DNA from: Aldehydirespirator sp965200005
Lineage (GTDB): Bacteria > Actinomycetota > Acidimicrobiia > Acidimicrobiales > Aldehydirespiratoraceae
Assembly (NCBI GenBank): GCA_965200005.1
Contig: OZ241331.1
Location: 2,232,001 to 2,296,000 of the forward strand
Length of the DNA stretch: 64,000 bases
Direction: 5' to 3'
Made by a program: the position numbers and the translations under genes
Shown here: piece by piece, positions 7,404 to 16,476 of the stretch
Layout: every line of letters starts with the position of its first letter
How positions within the stretch are numbered: position 1 is the first letter of the stretch
The notes under the pieces: generated by a model
The model's input: only the letters and a program-made list of their open reading frames with translations
Database searches by the model: none
What the model was told of the DNA's origin: nothing

Positions 7404-8858
7404 TCAACTAGAGGCTGAGGCAACGGCGCTGTCCGCAGCGTCTCCTTCAGGCGCTTCGGTGGCCTTGGCGTTGGTAGTGTCGCTGCTCGCAGCCTTGGGA
7501 CTGGCATCGGATTTCGCGGCTTTCGCTTTGGCCGGGGGAGGCGGGGGACGCTTGGCACGCTTCGGTTGCGTCGGTGTCACTCCGAATAGCACGGCGATTT
7601 GGGGCACGCGGTGGCCGAGATTGCGAACCGTCGTCATTAGTTGATCATTGGGACTATCTGGGATCCCGGCTGGAACCACCCGGGTGCGAACAGGCGAAGT
7701 GGCTACAGAGTCCAGCACGACTCCCCAGCGCCTTTGATCAACGGTCGGGTTGAGATCAGCGGACGCCACGGCGACAAGACGTTCAACAATGTCGGGCGGC
7801 AGAGGCGAGCCTGCCTTAGGTGGCCGTGAACTGAGACGCAGCGCTCGAACAGTGCGACCCTCGTGAATGGTCGTCGCTAGTTCCTGCAGCCATTTGCGGT
7901 GCTCAGAGTCCACACGTTCCACCAGACCCTTACGCAGATCAGCCGCAAGCTTTCTGGTCTCATCGGTGCGTGCAGAATGCTCCGCTGCCGCAATCACCGA
8001 CCGGATGTCACGTAGATCCACATCTGCTAGACCGGCGAGTGCCGCATCGGCCCGGTCGTGCCACTCCGCAGCTTTTAGCCGGGGGGCAAGGTTCTCGGCC
8101 AGAGCGATGATCGGATCGGTCTTGATCTGGGGGAGTTTGCTCTCGGCAGCCTTGTTGTTCATACGCTCAAGCGACTTGCGCACGCCAGGAACCCCGCCAC
8201 GGAGCACCTCACGCGCCAAGGGCCGTTGCTCGTCAGGAAGTGATTCCACGACTGCCTTGCGATGAACTCGCTTGTCCCGAAGGGAAGGTGAGCGAGGCCG
8301 CAGGGGCTTGCGGCCGCGCCTCTGTTGGGGTCCGCCACGATGACCCTTGCGTGGACCGGGCCCTCCGGGACGGCCTCTTGTGTACTGAGAGTCGCCACGA
8401 CCACGAGGGCCGCCACGACGTGAGTCTCTGCGGTCGTGTCGGCGCCGGTCGGGGCCGCCACCACGGCGGTTTCTTTCGCGTTCTCGGCGCCTGTCTCTCG
8501 GTCCACCGCCGCCTCGGCGAGAGTCGCGCCGCGAGCCTCGTCCACCCTTGCTTCGGGTCCTCTTGTCTTTGGCGACCAGGGTTGTGGTCACGAGGGGCGC
8601 AGGGCGTGAGCCGATCAAATCAAGCAAGTCGCTACGTCTAGCTCGTGCCCGTGGTGCTGATACTGCGATGATCTCCAACCCGTCGAGACCGTCGTCAGCC
8701 TCGGCCTTCAATACACTCCCAACTCCAGCCGAGTCGGGAAGCAAGTGCGCCGACACTAAACCTTTGGGACGTCGTGCTCCCGCAGCCCTCCAAGTCCAGG
8801 TGGCATCATCACGGCGGCTAGTCAGCTCAATCTCGAGTCGTCTCGACACGGTGCTCAA
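7404..8858 (-). CDS. basic RG-rich conserved hypothetical protein
   Basis: 484 residues in three parts. Residues 1-95 look folded (an acidic alpha/beta stretch). Residues about 96-200 are a strongly basic, disordered Arg/Gly tract rich in RGG, RRD and GGP. From about 200 on is an alpha-helical region with many Lys/Arg, and an Ala/Pro/Lys/Ser-rich tail closes the protein. RGG-type tracts bind RNA in many proteins, so an RNA- or ribosome-associated role is possible, but I recognise no named family. No signal peptide or membrane segment is visible. It is a single gene with open intergenic space on both sides; the 217 bp upstream (8859-9075) show nothing I can name. Confidence 0.65.
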   Translation of the reverse strand: MSTVSRRLEIELTSRRDDATWTWRAAGARRPKGLVSAHLLPDSAGVGSVLKAEADDGLDGLEIIAVSAPRARARRSDLLDLIGSRPAPLVTTTLVAKDKRTRSKGGRGSRRDSRRGGGGPRDRRRERERNRRGGGPDRRRHDRRDSRRGGPRGRGDSQYTRGRPGGPGPRKGHRGGPQQRRGRKPLRPRSPSLRDKRVHRKAVVESLPDEQRPLAREVLRGGVPGVRKSLERMNNKAAESKLPQIKTDPIIALAENLAPRLKAAEWHDRADAALAGLADVDLRDIRSVIAAAEHSARTDETRKLAADLRKGLVERVDSEHRKWLQELATTIHEGRTVRALRLSSRPPKAGSPLPPDIVERLVAVASADLNPTVDQRRWGVVLDSVATSPVRTRVVPAGIPDSPNDQLMTTVRNLGHRVPQIAVLFGVTPTQPKRAKRPPPPPAKAKAAKSDASPKAASSDTTNAKATEAPEGDAADSAVASASS

Positions 8859-9075
8859 CGCTACCCGCGCTAAGCCACTACCGGCCCGCTACCTCCAACC
8901 ACTCCAAAGCACAACCCTGCGTAACCAACCGCCTGAAATATACATTATGTAAAGTTGTTGCCGGAAGTCGCTTTGGGTGGTAAGACTGTGTTGTGTTGGT
9001 GTTTCACTTTGTCCTCCTTGGTTTGGGATTTCATGACAAGCGAGGTGGTATTGGGACTGTGCATCGGCTCGGCGA

Positions 9076-10362
9076 TCAACTTGAACTCCTGTCGCTCTCG
9101 TCAAGGCGCTTGAGGCTGCACCACTTTGCGATAAAGCGGGTCAACACTCGTGCCGATGAAACCAACTCTGCGATGTTCAGATGCTCAAATGGCGTGTGAC
9201 AATGGGAGATGTCTCCAGGTCCGAAGTAGACGCCGGGAACCCCGATGGCAGATAGAAACGGCTTCTCAGACCAGTACGGCGCAGCCTCAATCCGGGCGGC
9301 ATGACCGGACTCAACGGCAATTGATTCTGCCAGTGCCACTACGGCTGGGTGATCTGTAGGAGTTTCGTCTGGCGTGCCTCCTACGGGATGATCACGACCT
9401 GCTGAGAAATCGACCGAGGCTTGCACCTTGTGGGTGGTTGCCACGCTTGCGGCAATTTGCCGAATACTCTCGGCGGCCTCTTCCATGGTCTCCGACGGAA
9501 GGATCTTGCGGATCAGAGACAACTCGAACAGGCCCGGAACTGCGATGTTTCCTCCTGATTGAACTTGCGTGACCAGGAGGAACGCCTCACCGATTAACGG
9601 GTGAGGCTCGAGGCAGCGCAGTTGTTTGGAGTGCCGCCACAGTTCATCTAGCAAGTGGTGACCTGCCTTTAGTGCGTCAACACCTTGCTCAGGTCTTCCG
9701 AAGTAGGCGGAGCGGCCTTCCAATGTTATGTCTGCGATAAGAAAGCCCATTTGGGCGGTATAAATCGCAGACGTCGTCGGCTCGGTGTAGATCAGAAAGT
9801 CAGGCCGAGGTCGCCCTACGACATCGTCTGCGATCGCGGCCCTCATTCCGGCTGACACGCCGCTGTTGGGTTGTCCCGACTCTTCATCACAGACGAACAA
9901 GGCTGTGACGGGCCCCGCGGTTCGGTAACCGGCGCGGTTAATCGCTCGAAGTGCCGCGATGGTGATGGCGATTCCGGCCTTCTGATCGGTTACGCCGCGG
10001 CCCCAAATCTCACCGTCGATCATGTGCGCAGCGAATGGGTCAGCACGCTTAGTTCCGGTCCAGTGCTGCTCCCAGTCATCAGCGTGGACAGTGTCAAGGT
10101 GGCCCGCGAGGACAAGAGAACGACCATCGCAGTTGCCCACCCTGGCGTAGACGTTTGGCCGGTTCTCGGAGACCGGGCTCATCCATGCATGGTCCCAACT
10201 TGTGTCGATCGACAACTGTTCGTGAACCCACTCGGCGAAGTTCGTTTCGTTCGGTGTAACGCTGGGAATCTGCGTCGCGGCACGCACGAGATCAACAAGT
10301 TCTCCTGCGTCGACATGCGAGGCCACTTCAGAGAGGCCAACTGATCGGTCTGGGTGACGCAC
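9076..10362 (-). CDS. M20 family metallopeptidase (ArgE/DapE-like)
   Basis: 428 residues with the M20 metal site intact: GHLDTV near residue 87, GRGVTDQKAG near 122-131, EESG near 161, and the late His in HCHTPFEHL. M20 enzymes hydrolyse N-acyl or peptide bonds of small substrates; ArgE, DapE and carboxypeptidase G2 are relatives and the exact substrate is open. The gene starts with GTG 9 bp after the ROK regulator stop, so it is read from the same transcript. I infer that its substrate or product is the signal sensed by that regulator. Confidence 0.85.
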   Translation of the reverse strand: MRHPDRSVGLSEVASHVDAGELVDLVRAATQIPSVTPNETNFAEWVHEQLSIDTSWDHAWMSPVSENRPNVYARVGNCDGRSLVLAGHLDTVHADDWEQHWTGTKRADPFAAHMIDGEIWGRGVTDQKAGIAITIAALRAINRAGYRTAGPVTALFVCDEESGQPNSGVSAGMRAAIADDVVGRPRPDFLIYTEPTTSAIYTAQMGFLIADITLEGRSAYFGRPEQGVDALKAGHHLLDELWRHSKQLRCLEPHPLIGEAFLLVTQVQSGGNIAVPGLFELSLIRKILPSETMEEAAESIRQIAASVATTHKVQASVDFSAGRDHPVGGTPDETPTDHPAVVALAESIAVESGHAARIEAAPYWSEKPFLSAIGVPGVYFGPGDISHCHTPFEHLNIAELVSSARVLTRFIAKWCSLKRLDESDRSSS

Positions 10363-10371
10363 CGGGAACTT

Positions 10372-11550
10372 TCACCCGAGTCGGGAAGTGATCAGTGACT
10401 CGCGCAAGCACTTGAGTGCATAGCTCGCTGCACCCAAGAACGTGGCGCGTCGCTGCAAGGTTGACGCCGAAACTTCAATGCGGTGCTCAGTTTGAGCGTG
10501 AAGGCAACGTTCAACCGCGTGAGCGAACAGCGGATTGGCACCGACTCCCCCACCAAGCACGACGTGCTGAGGGTCAGCAATGAAGCAGAGATGGGAGATG
10601 GCGCTCGCCATCGCCTCTGCTGCGTAGTTGAGAGCAAAGCTGGCCGCTAGATCGCCTCTGTGAGTTGCTTCAAGTATCTCAGGCACGTCGGCGCTGCCAC
10701 CGAGGCGGCTGGGGTGTCCGGCTTCTATTGCGGCGACAAGGTGTTTGCGAATGGCCGGGGCAGAGGCCAGGTCTTCCAATGTCGCGCGGCCTGTCTCGCC
10801 ATGTCGAGGTGCAATCGATATCGAGCCGATTTCACCTGCAGCCCCGCTGCCGCCTCGGTACACGTCACCGTTAAGCACGAGACCCATTCCGATGCCGGTG
10901 CCGACAGAAATGACAGCAAAGTCGGTTGCTTCGTCATCGCCTCTTGCGTTTGCTTCGCCTAGCGCGGCAAGGTTGACGTCGTTGTCCACGTGGACAGAGA
11001 CTCCGAGCCTCTGCTCTAGCGTCGCCTTCAGGCCCAATTCATCAAAACCCGGCAGATTCACCGATTGCTCAACCCTGTCAATCTCTGGTCTGTAGACGCC
11101 AGGTACTCCAATGCATGCGTAGCCGGCTGTATTGCCACGGTCGCTCAACATCCGAGCCGCGGCGTCACACACAGTGTCGACGGCTTGGACAGCATCGGGT
11201 CCCGTGGGCAACTCTCTGTCGATCACGATCGTGCCGAGCAGGTCAGCGATTCCTACAGCAACTTTTGTTGCACCGATGTCGGCAGCGATTACGCAACTGG
11301 CTTCAGGCACGACCGAGTAGAAGGCTGCCGGTCTGCCGACGCCCCCTGAACCCGTCTGGGTGTCGGCAAGGCGTACAAGCCCGTCCGTCTCAAGAGTGCG
11401 CATTAGCGCTGAGACTGTTGGCTTTGAGAGCCCGGTAATTGATGCCAACTCAGCTCGTGAGACAGGCTGCGGAGCAACCGCAAACATAGCGTCAATGATC
11501 GACTGGCAATTTAGAAGCCGAAGAAGCCCAGAAGCCGCAGCTTGACTCAT
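10372..11550 (-). CDS. ROK family transcriptional regulator (NagC/XylR type)
   Basis: 392 residues. A winged-helix DNA-binding domain is at about 15-60 (ASITGLSKPTVSALMRTLE). The ROK sugar-kinase-like domain follows, with DIGATKVAVGIAD near 91 and DNDVNLAALGE followed by GTGIGMG. The Cys-rich zinc motif (CxCGxxGC) that usually follows the GEIG segment is absent; the protein reads GEIGSISIAPRHGETG there. ROK repressors bind palindromes and release them on sugar binding. The 25-bp palindrome at 12525-12549 upstream of this operon resembles XylR/ROK operators, suggesting autoregulation. It is the middle gene of three. Confidence 0.85.
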   Translation of the reverse strand: MSQAAASGLLRLLNCQSIIDAMFAVAPQPVSRAELASITGLSKPTVSALMRTLETDGLVRLADTQTGSGGVGRPAAFYSVVPEASCVIAADIGATKVAVGIADLLGTIVIDRELPTGPDAVQAVDTVCDAAARMLSDRGNTAGYACIGVPGVYRPEIDRVEQSVNLPGFDELGLKATLEQRLGVSVHVDNDVNLAALGEANARGDDEATDFAVISVGTGIGMGLVLNGDVYRGGSGAAGEIGSISIAPRHGETGRATLEDLASAPAIRKHLVAAIEAGHPSRLGGSADVPEILEATHRGDLAASFALNYAAEAMASAISHLCFIADPQHVVLGGGVGANPLFAHAVERCLHAQTEHRIEVSASTLQRRATFLGAASYALKCLRESLITSRLG

Positions 11551-11555
11551 GAGGT

Positions 11556-12437
11556 TTACGGTGTTGGGTTGAATGGGGTGTCGTAGCCTCCAAAATCCTG
11601 CACGTATTGCAGGATGTGGGTGCCAATCTCGTCGGCCGGATTTTGGTGGTCAATCAACATTGCCACTACACCTTCGGCACCCCTTAGGTGAGCACCCGCG
11701 AGCAGGCCTGACATTGTCACGGTCACAGCATCGGGACGGTCTCCCGGGGGCGGAGACACCTTTGGTTTGAGGCCGCTCCAACTGACAGTAGTGCCAAGAA
11801 AGTCACTAAGCTTCTTGCCCTTACTGGCCAATCCGCTGACGATCCCGTTGTACTTATTCACAAAGTGATCTATAGCGATGTTCTGGGCCTTCGTAGGGTC
11901 CTTGAAATCCTCAAAGCTGTTGATCTCGTGTTTGCCGAGGAACTTGCCTTCCCAACGGTTGTAATCCGTGTAGTAGACATCCTTATCTGGTTGAAAGACG
12001 TAGTGAACGCCATTCGCCCACGTGCTGTCGGGCACGTCAGAGTAATACGCCGACTTCCCCTTGTATTGTGCAAAGTCGTAGTACCCAAGATCATGTAAGT
12101 CAGCTTCGCTGAATTGGTATCCGACAAATCCGATGAAGTTGATGACGGCAAACTGCATCGCCCGAAACACTTGGCGATCTTCAGTGCCACGAACGTAGAT
12201 GTCGTCTACACCGAGCCTTGTGAAGAACTCCTTAATCGTGAGATTGGCGTCCACATGTACGGTACCATCAGAACGCTGCCGTGTGGGAACGCCGGGCTGT
12301 TGTACCTGCTGATACTGGATGTACTCGCTCGTCTGGTCGTAGTAAGCGTCGTAGTACTTTGCCAAATCGGGATCAATGTCAGACTCAAACGTGAGAATGG
12401 CTTCAAGAAAGTCGTCGTAGGTCTGATCTCGTGTCAT
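11556..12437 (-). CDS. conserved hypothetical protein, possibly lysozyme-like
   Basis: 293 residues from the ATG at 12435-12437, which has AGGAGGAG just upstream; a longer frame to 12527 has no such site and runs into the operator. It opens FLEAILTFESDIDP and contains YQFSEADLHDLGYYD and a GKHEINSFEDFKDP...A segment. These recall secreted or phage-type proteins in which a glutamate of the first motif and a QFxExxLxDxGYY motif recur, some near lysozyme-like domains. I cannot name a family with confidence. There is no signal peptide. It is the first gene of the ROK-M20 operon, 5 bp before the ROK gene. Confidence 0.5.
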   Translation of the reverse strand: MTRDQTYDDFLEAILTFESDIDPDLAKYYDAYYDQTSEYIQYQQVQQPGVPTRQRSDGTVHVDANLTIKEFFTRLGVDDIYVRGTEDRQVFRAMQFAVINFIGFVGYQFSEADLHDLGYYDFAQYKGKSAYYSDVPDSTWANGVHYVFQPDKDVYYTDYNRWEGKFLGKHEINSFEDFKDPTKAQNIAIDHFVNKYNGIVSGLASKGKKLSDFLGTTVSWSGLKPKVSPPPGDRPDAVTVTMSGLLAGAHLRGAEGVVAMLIDHQNPADEIGTHILQYVQDFGGYDTPFNPTP

Positions 12438-12524
12438 GCGCGCTTCTCCTCCTGGTGAGAAACATGGTCGTCGGTCGGCTGCGCGATGGCCGTAGCTGGG
12501 TCGCTGCTTGAAACGTCGGACGCT

Positions 12525-12549
12525 CATTAGTTAGTAAAGCTAACTAATG
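12525..12549. promoter_or_regulatory. ROK-type operator palindrome
   Basis: CATTAGTTAG and CTAACTAATG are perfect inverted arms separated by TAAAG. The core TTAGTT...AACTAA is close to operators of XylR-like ROK repressors. It lies 88 bp upstream of the first gene of the operon that contains the ROK regulator. The rest of the 370-bp gap 12438-12807 shows nothing else I can name. Confidence 0.6.
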
Positions 12550-12807
12550 AATGGAGGCCTGTCAAGCGGATTCGACCGGACCTTCCTCCGTGGCGTAACG
12601 AGCCCGTAGGCGCTAGGGCAAGCGCGTCACAAAGCGTGTTGGAGGCTGGGCCGAGGATCGGACGCCAACACTGGTTGTGCCTGGACTAAGTGTCACCAAC
12701 CAAAGCCACGCCGAATCTCGGCTGCTTGCTTCCGAACGTCCTCTAAGTCCCGGGCCGTCCACACCGGCAGGCGTCGGAAAGTGCGATTCTTCGGCGTGGT
12801 TAGGTCG

Positions 12808-13890
12808 TTAGGTAGGCACTAAGGTGATTTTGTTGTTGGCTATTTCGAATAGCCAGCGTCTGTAGTGGACTGTGCCTAGATCGGCGCCCTTGACGTGCAT
12901 TTCTGCGGTCAGGTCGATCGGGAGTTCTTCGGGCCGCTGGGACTCGACGATTGGTTGATCCTGGTTGAGGATCACGTATTGCATCTCGTGGAAGTCGGCA
13001 TCACGATCGAAGGCATAGTTGCGCGCTACGAACGTGAAACAACGTGTTCGTCTGCGGCTAGTTGGCGCTACAACTACGAACAGTACGTAATCCTCGGTTA
13101 CGCCCGCTGAACTGTTCAGCTTCATCGCGTTGGGCATGTACACCCGGTAACGCTTCCATGCCTCATAGATATCACCGTCGTGTGTCACGGCTGAGTTCTT
13201 GACGTTGTTGGTGTATTCGATGAACGGCCCAGCGACGATGCGTAACTCTCCGCCGTGACGGGTCACCTCGTAGTCAGCGATCTCGGGCTGGTTGCGGTCA
13301 CCGAGAATGCCATCGTGTACGTGAGCAAAGTGCGAGAAGTCAAAGTAGTTCTCAAGACGCCTGGGAACTGAACAGTTCCACTCATAGGGATCAAAGTGCA
13401 TGATCCGGTACTCAGGATCATCAAGTTCTGGGAACTCAGCGGGCGGGAACAGCGGCGTCTCCCCCGACAGGCAAGTCCACACCAGCCCGGCCTGTTCAAC
13501 GGTCGGATAAGTCGGCAGCTGCGCTACCAACTTGCCGTTCAACTCCGGACGAGCAGGTATGTCCACGACAGTGCCTTGGCTGTCATATGCCCATCCGTGA
13601 TATGCGCAACGCAGGTTGCACCCGTCAATGCGTCCCAGAGACAACGCGGCACCACGGTGCCGGCAAATGTCACTGAACACCTGGGCCTTGCCATTTAGTC
13701 GAGCCACAGCAAGGCGGGTATCAAACAGTGTTACCTGATGTGGCGAGTCGGTGAGGTCATCTGAGTAGGCAACCGGCTGCCAGAAACGCTTAAGTTGCTC
13801 ATACAGCCGCGCCTCCCCCGCTACATCAAGTTGCGTGTTGCCCTGCTGTTTAAAGCCGATGGCGACGTTGGGATCCTCGGTGAGAGTCAT
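12808..13890 (-). CDS. Rieske non-heme iron oxygenase, terminal oxygenase component
   Basis: 360 residues from the ATG that overlaps the ferredoxin stop (ATGA at 13887-13890). The Rieske [2Fe-2S] ligands are CRH at 76-78 and CAYH at 95-98; the mononuclear iron site is the NYFDFSHFAHVH block with His at about 187 and 192. The size and single-subunit layout fit the vanillate demethylase/phenylpropionate-dioxygenase-like monooxygenases, which hydroxylate or remove O- or N-methyl groups. Coupling to a 3Fe-4S ferredoxin suggests that protein as electron donor. The substrate is unknown. The C-terminal fragments resemble the second Rieske protein at 19523-20584. Confidence 0.85.
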   Translation of the reverse strand: MTLTEDPNVAIGFKQQGNTQLDVAGEARLYEQLKRFWQPVAYSDDLTDSPHQVTLFDTRLAVARLNGKAQVFSDICRHRGAALSLGRIDGCNLRCAYHGWAYDSQGTVVDIPARPELNGKLVAQLPTYPTVEQAGLVWTCLSGETPLFPPAEFPELDDPEYRIMHFDPYEWNCSVPRRLENYFDFSHFAHVHDGILGDRNQPEIADYEVTRHGGELRIVAGPFIEYTNNVKNSAVTHDGDIYEAWKRYRVYMPNAMKLNSSAGVTEDYVLFVVVAPTSRRRTRCFTFVARNYAFDRDADFHEMQYVILNQDQPIVESQRPEELPIDLTAEMHVKGADLGTVHYRRWLFEIANNKITLVPT

Positions 13891-14093
13891 GACTCCACCA
13901 CCGCTATCGCTTCCACCGGGCAGCACGCTTCGGCGTTGCGGGCCTCGTCGACCAACCCGCCTGTGACGACAGGCTTGAGCACTTCAACCTTAAGTCCGGC
14001 ATCGTCGACGTCGAAGATTTCCGGTGCTACGGCTGCACACATGCCCGACACGATGCACGTGCCATGATCGACTGCAACGCTTGCTTCACTCAT
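13887..14093 (-). CDS. 3Fe-4S type ferredoxin
   Basis: 68 residues. The pattern CIVSGMC...CCPVEAIAV with a C-x5-C spacing is that of small actinobacterial [3Fe-4S] ferredoxins that feed cytochromes P450 and oxygenases. GGAGGAG precedes the ATG at 14093. Its stop overlaps the start of the Rieske oxygenase by 4 bp, pointing to translational coupling and an electron-transfer partnership. The P450 encoded in the same direction at 21904-23111 is another possible client. The 202 bp upstream (14094-14295) hold nothing clear. Confidence 0.88.
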   Translation of the reverse strand: MSEASVAVDHGTCIVSGMCAAVAPEIFDVDDAGLKVEVLKPVVTGGLVDEARNAEACCPVEAIAVVES

Positions 14094-14295
14094 CGGACTC
14101 CTCCGTGTGGAAGTCGTTTTGACTCACTTCCTACCGTCTGTGGCGGACACAACTGAAACTTGGTCTGCTGCGTTAATTGTGTCAACTGAGGCGCTATAGG
14201 CACAAGAGTCACCATCTCCAAGGCAACAGCTGCATCTGCCACGATCCCGAGCGTGCATGGAAACTCTGCGTTGCTTGCGATTGTGATGGCGGCGT

Positions 14296-15243
14296 CTAGC
14301 GCTCGCCTCGGTGATAAGGAATGGTCAGCGACAAAGGCGCGTTTGAGCGGCTGCGATTGAGAACTAGTGCCACGATCGTGAGCACAAACGGAAGTGCCAG
14401 CAGCAACTGATACGGCAGGTTGGTATCGCTGGCCTGAAGCGAGAGTTGTGTTGCCTCAAGAAAGCCGAACAGCAGCGAACCAGCCAGGATCCACGATGCT
14501 CGCCAGTTGCCGAAGATCACGATGGCAAGCGCGATCCAGCCTCGACCGGCGACGATGTCCGGAAAGAACTGACCCGCGGAGCTAAGCGACAAGAACGCTC
14601 CTGCGAGCCCCGCCATCGCCCCACCAAAGATCACTGCGGTGTACTGGCGTGACACGATCCCCACGCCACGCATGTCGCATGCTTCGGGGTTGTGACCGAT
14701 GCTGCGTAACTCGAGGCCGTACTTGGTGCGGTACAAGAAGATGAACGTGAGCGGCACCATGAAGAAGGCGAAGTACGTCAGCCAATGCTGATCGAAGAAG
14801 ATCTCCCCTAGCGCCGGAATGTCAGACAGAAGCGGGATAGTTGCCGTTTCGAATCGTCCGACAGTTGGGATCGCCACGGCACCGCTCTCCTCATACACCG
14901 TGCGGTACCAGAAAAAGGCCGAACCGAGACCCAAGATGTTGAGCGCAAGCCCTGCTACAACCTGATTGACTTTCACGGTCGCAGTCATCACAGCCATCAA
15001 CAGTCCAAGCGCCGCGCCACCCGCACCAGCGCCAACAAGACCTAGCCAAAGGTTGCCGGTCTCATTGGCAGTCAGAAACCCTGCAAAAGCGCCGAGTGTC
15101 ATCGTGCCCTCAAGGCTGAGGTTGAGGATGCCACTACTCTCAGCGACCAGTTCACCGGTGGCTGCGATCAACAGTGGTGTGGCGATCTTTATCGTTGCGA
15201 CAAAGATGCCCAGGATCACCGAGTATGTGAAGAAGTCGTCCAT
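14296..15243 (-). CDS. ABC transporter permease, BMP/nucleoside type (second permease)
   Basis: 315 residues, with about eight to ten hydrophobic segments. The family signature ESSGILNLSLEGTM lies near residues 35-48, followed by KVNQVVAGLALNILG, as in the YufQ/NupQ-like inner-membrane permeases of purine-nucleoside importers. It follows the first permease gene after 6 bp. With the double ATPase and the BMP lipoprotein it completes a four-part importer. Confidence 0.87.
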   Translation of the reverse strand: MDDFFTYSVILGIFVATIKIATPLLIAATGELVAESSGILNLSLEGTMTLGAFAGFLTANETGNLWLGLVGAGAGGAALGLLMAVMTATVKVNQVVAGLALNILGLGSAFFWYRTVYEESGAVAIPTVGRFETATIPLLSDIPALGEIFFDQHWLTYFAFFMVPLTFIFLYRTKYGLELRSIGHNPEACDMRGVGIVSRQYTAVIFGGAMAGLAGAFLSLSSAGQFFPDIVAGRGWIALAIVIFGNWRASWILAGSLLFGFLEATQLSLQASDTNLPYQLLLALPFVLTIVALVLNRSRSNAPLSLTIPYHRGER

Positions 15244-15249
15244 ATTCGG

Positions 15250-16476
15250 CTACTTCACCGTCGCCGTCCGGTCGGGCTCAGGTTTACCTAGAGACGCTCC
15301 AGCCTCAGCCTCCGGAGCACCATTAGCGGTGGGTCTGCGCAGGCGGTAACGGCAGGCGACCGCGGCCAGCAACACGAACACCAGCGCTACCCCTTCGATG
15401 ACTTGCACGAGCGCGGCTGGGATGCCAGTGCCGATCTGCATCTGAGTCGAACCGTTCAGTAGCCCGGCAAAGGCGATCGCCACAACCACAACACCGGCGG
15501 GATGCAGACGCGCAACAAGCGCGATGATGATTCCGACAAACCCCAATCCCTCGGCGATGTCAAGCTGAATCCGGTGATGCACACCTAGCAGTTCGCCTGC
15601 ACCTGCAAGCCCAGCGAGTGCTCCCGACACGGCCATCACAGTGATTACCGAGATGCTCACGTTGATGCCTTGGTAGGCGGCGGCTCGCTTGTTGATCCCA
15701 ATGGCCCGGTACTCAAAGCCGACGCTGGTGCGCCGGATCAACACGTACACAGCGGCTGCGGCAGCAAGTGAGATGAGCAGGCCCCAATGCAGTCGGCTGT
15801 TGTCGATGAATCGGGGCAGGAATGTCTTCTCTTCCATGCGTGCCGTTTGGTAATAGGGCGTGTTGTCCGCTTGCCACGGCCCCCCGAGCAGCCAGGACAG
15901 GATGTAGAGGATGACGAAGTTGAGCATCACTGTGGTGAGAATCTCGTTGGTGCCATAGCGAACGAGAAGCACGCTCGCGACAGAAGCCCACAAGGCACCT
16001 GCGATGGCAGCGCCAATCAGCATCACGATGATCAGCGGTGGCCCGGGAAGACCCCCGAACAGCTCATACATGGCCCAGGTGCCGATGATGCCGGCAAAGA
16101 ACTGGCCCTCGCCGCCGATGTTCCACACCCCAGCACGAAAGGCGATGGCTGCTGCAAGCGCCGTGAGGATCAGCGGCGTCGCCTGAACCAGCGTCTCCAT
16201 TGCCGACTCTCGATCGCCGAACGCCCCTTCGTAAAGGGAACTGAAGGCATTGACTGGTGAGACACCGACGCCGATGACCAGGATGCCGATAACCACCGCT
16301 GTTGCCAGAAGCGCAGCCAGCGTGGCATACATCTCGTGTACCGGACGGGTGTTAAGCCGTCGCTCAAGCCGCCAGCCCCCAGGCTGCATCAGTGACTCCA
16401 GCGGGTCTCTTGCCGTAGTCTGCTCCCCCACCGGATGCTCGGGGCTTCGAGGCGGGTTGCCGGCGGCGTCGCTCAC
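15250..16476 (-). CDS. ABC transporter permease, BMP/nucleoside type (first permease)
   Basis: 408 residues: a charged N-terminal tail of about 50 residues, then a multi-spanning domain. It has the family features AFRAGVWNIGGEGQFFAG (about 112-129) and RYGTNEILTTVMLN (about 174-187), matching YufP/NupP-like permeases. The start overlaps the ATPase stop by 4 bp (16473-16476). The C-terminus ends in a short hydrophilic tail. Confidence 0.87.
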   Translation of the reverse strand: MSDAAGNPPRSPEHPVGEQTTARDPLESLMQPGGWRLERRLNTRPVHEMYATLAALLATAVVIGILVIGVGVSPVNAFSSLYEGAFGDRESAMETLVQATPLILTALAAAIAFRAGVWNIGGEGQFFAGIIGTWAMYELFGGLPGPPLIIVMLIGAAIAGALWASVASVLLVRYGTNEILTTVMLNFVILYILSWLLGGPWQADNTPYYQTARMEEKTFLPRFIDNSRLHWGLLISLAAAAAVYVLIRRTSVGFEYRAIGINKRAAAYQGINVSISVITVMAVSGALAGLAGAGELLGVHHRIQLDIAEGLGFVGIIIALVARLHPAGVVVVAIAFAGLLNGSTQMQIGTGIPAALVQVIEGVALVFVLLAAVACRYRLRRPTANGAPEAEAGASLGKPEPDRTATVK

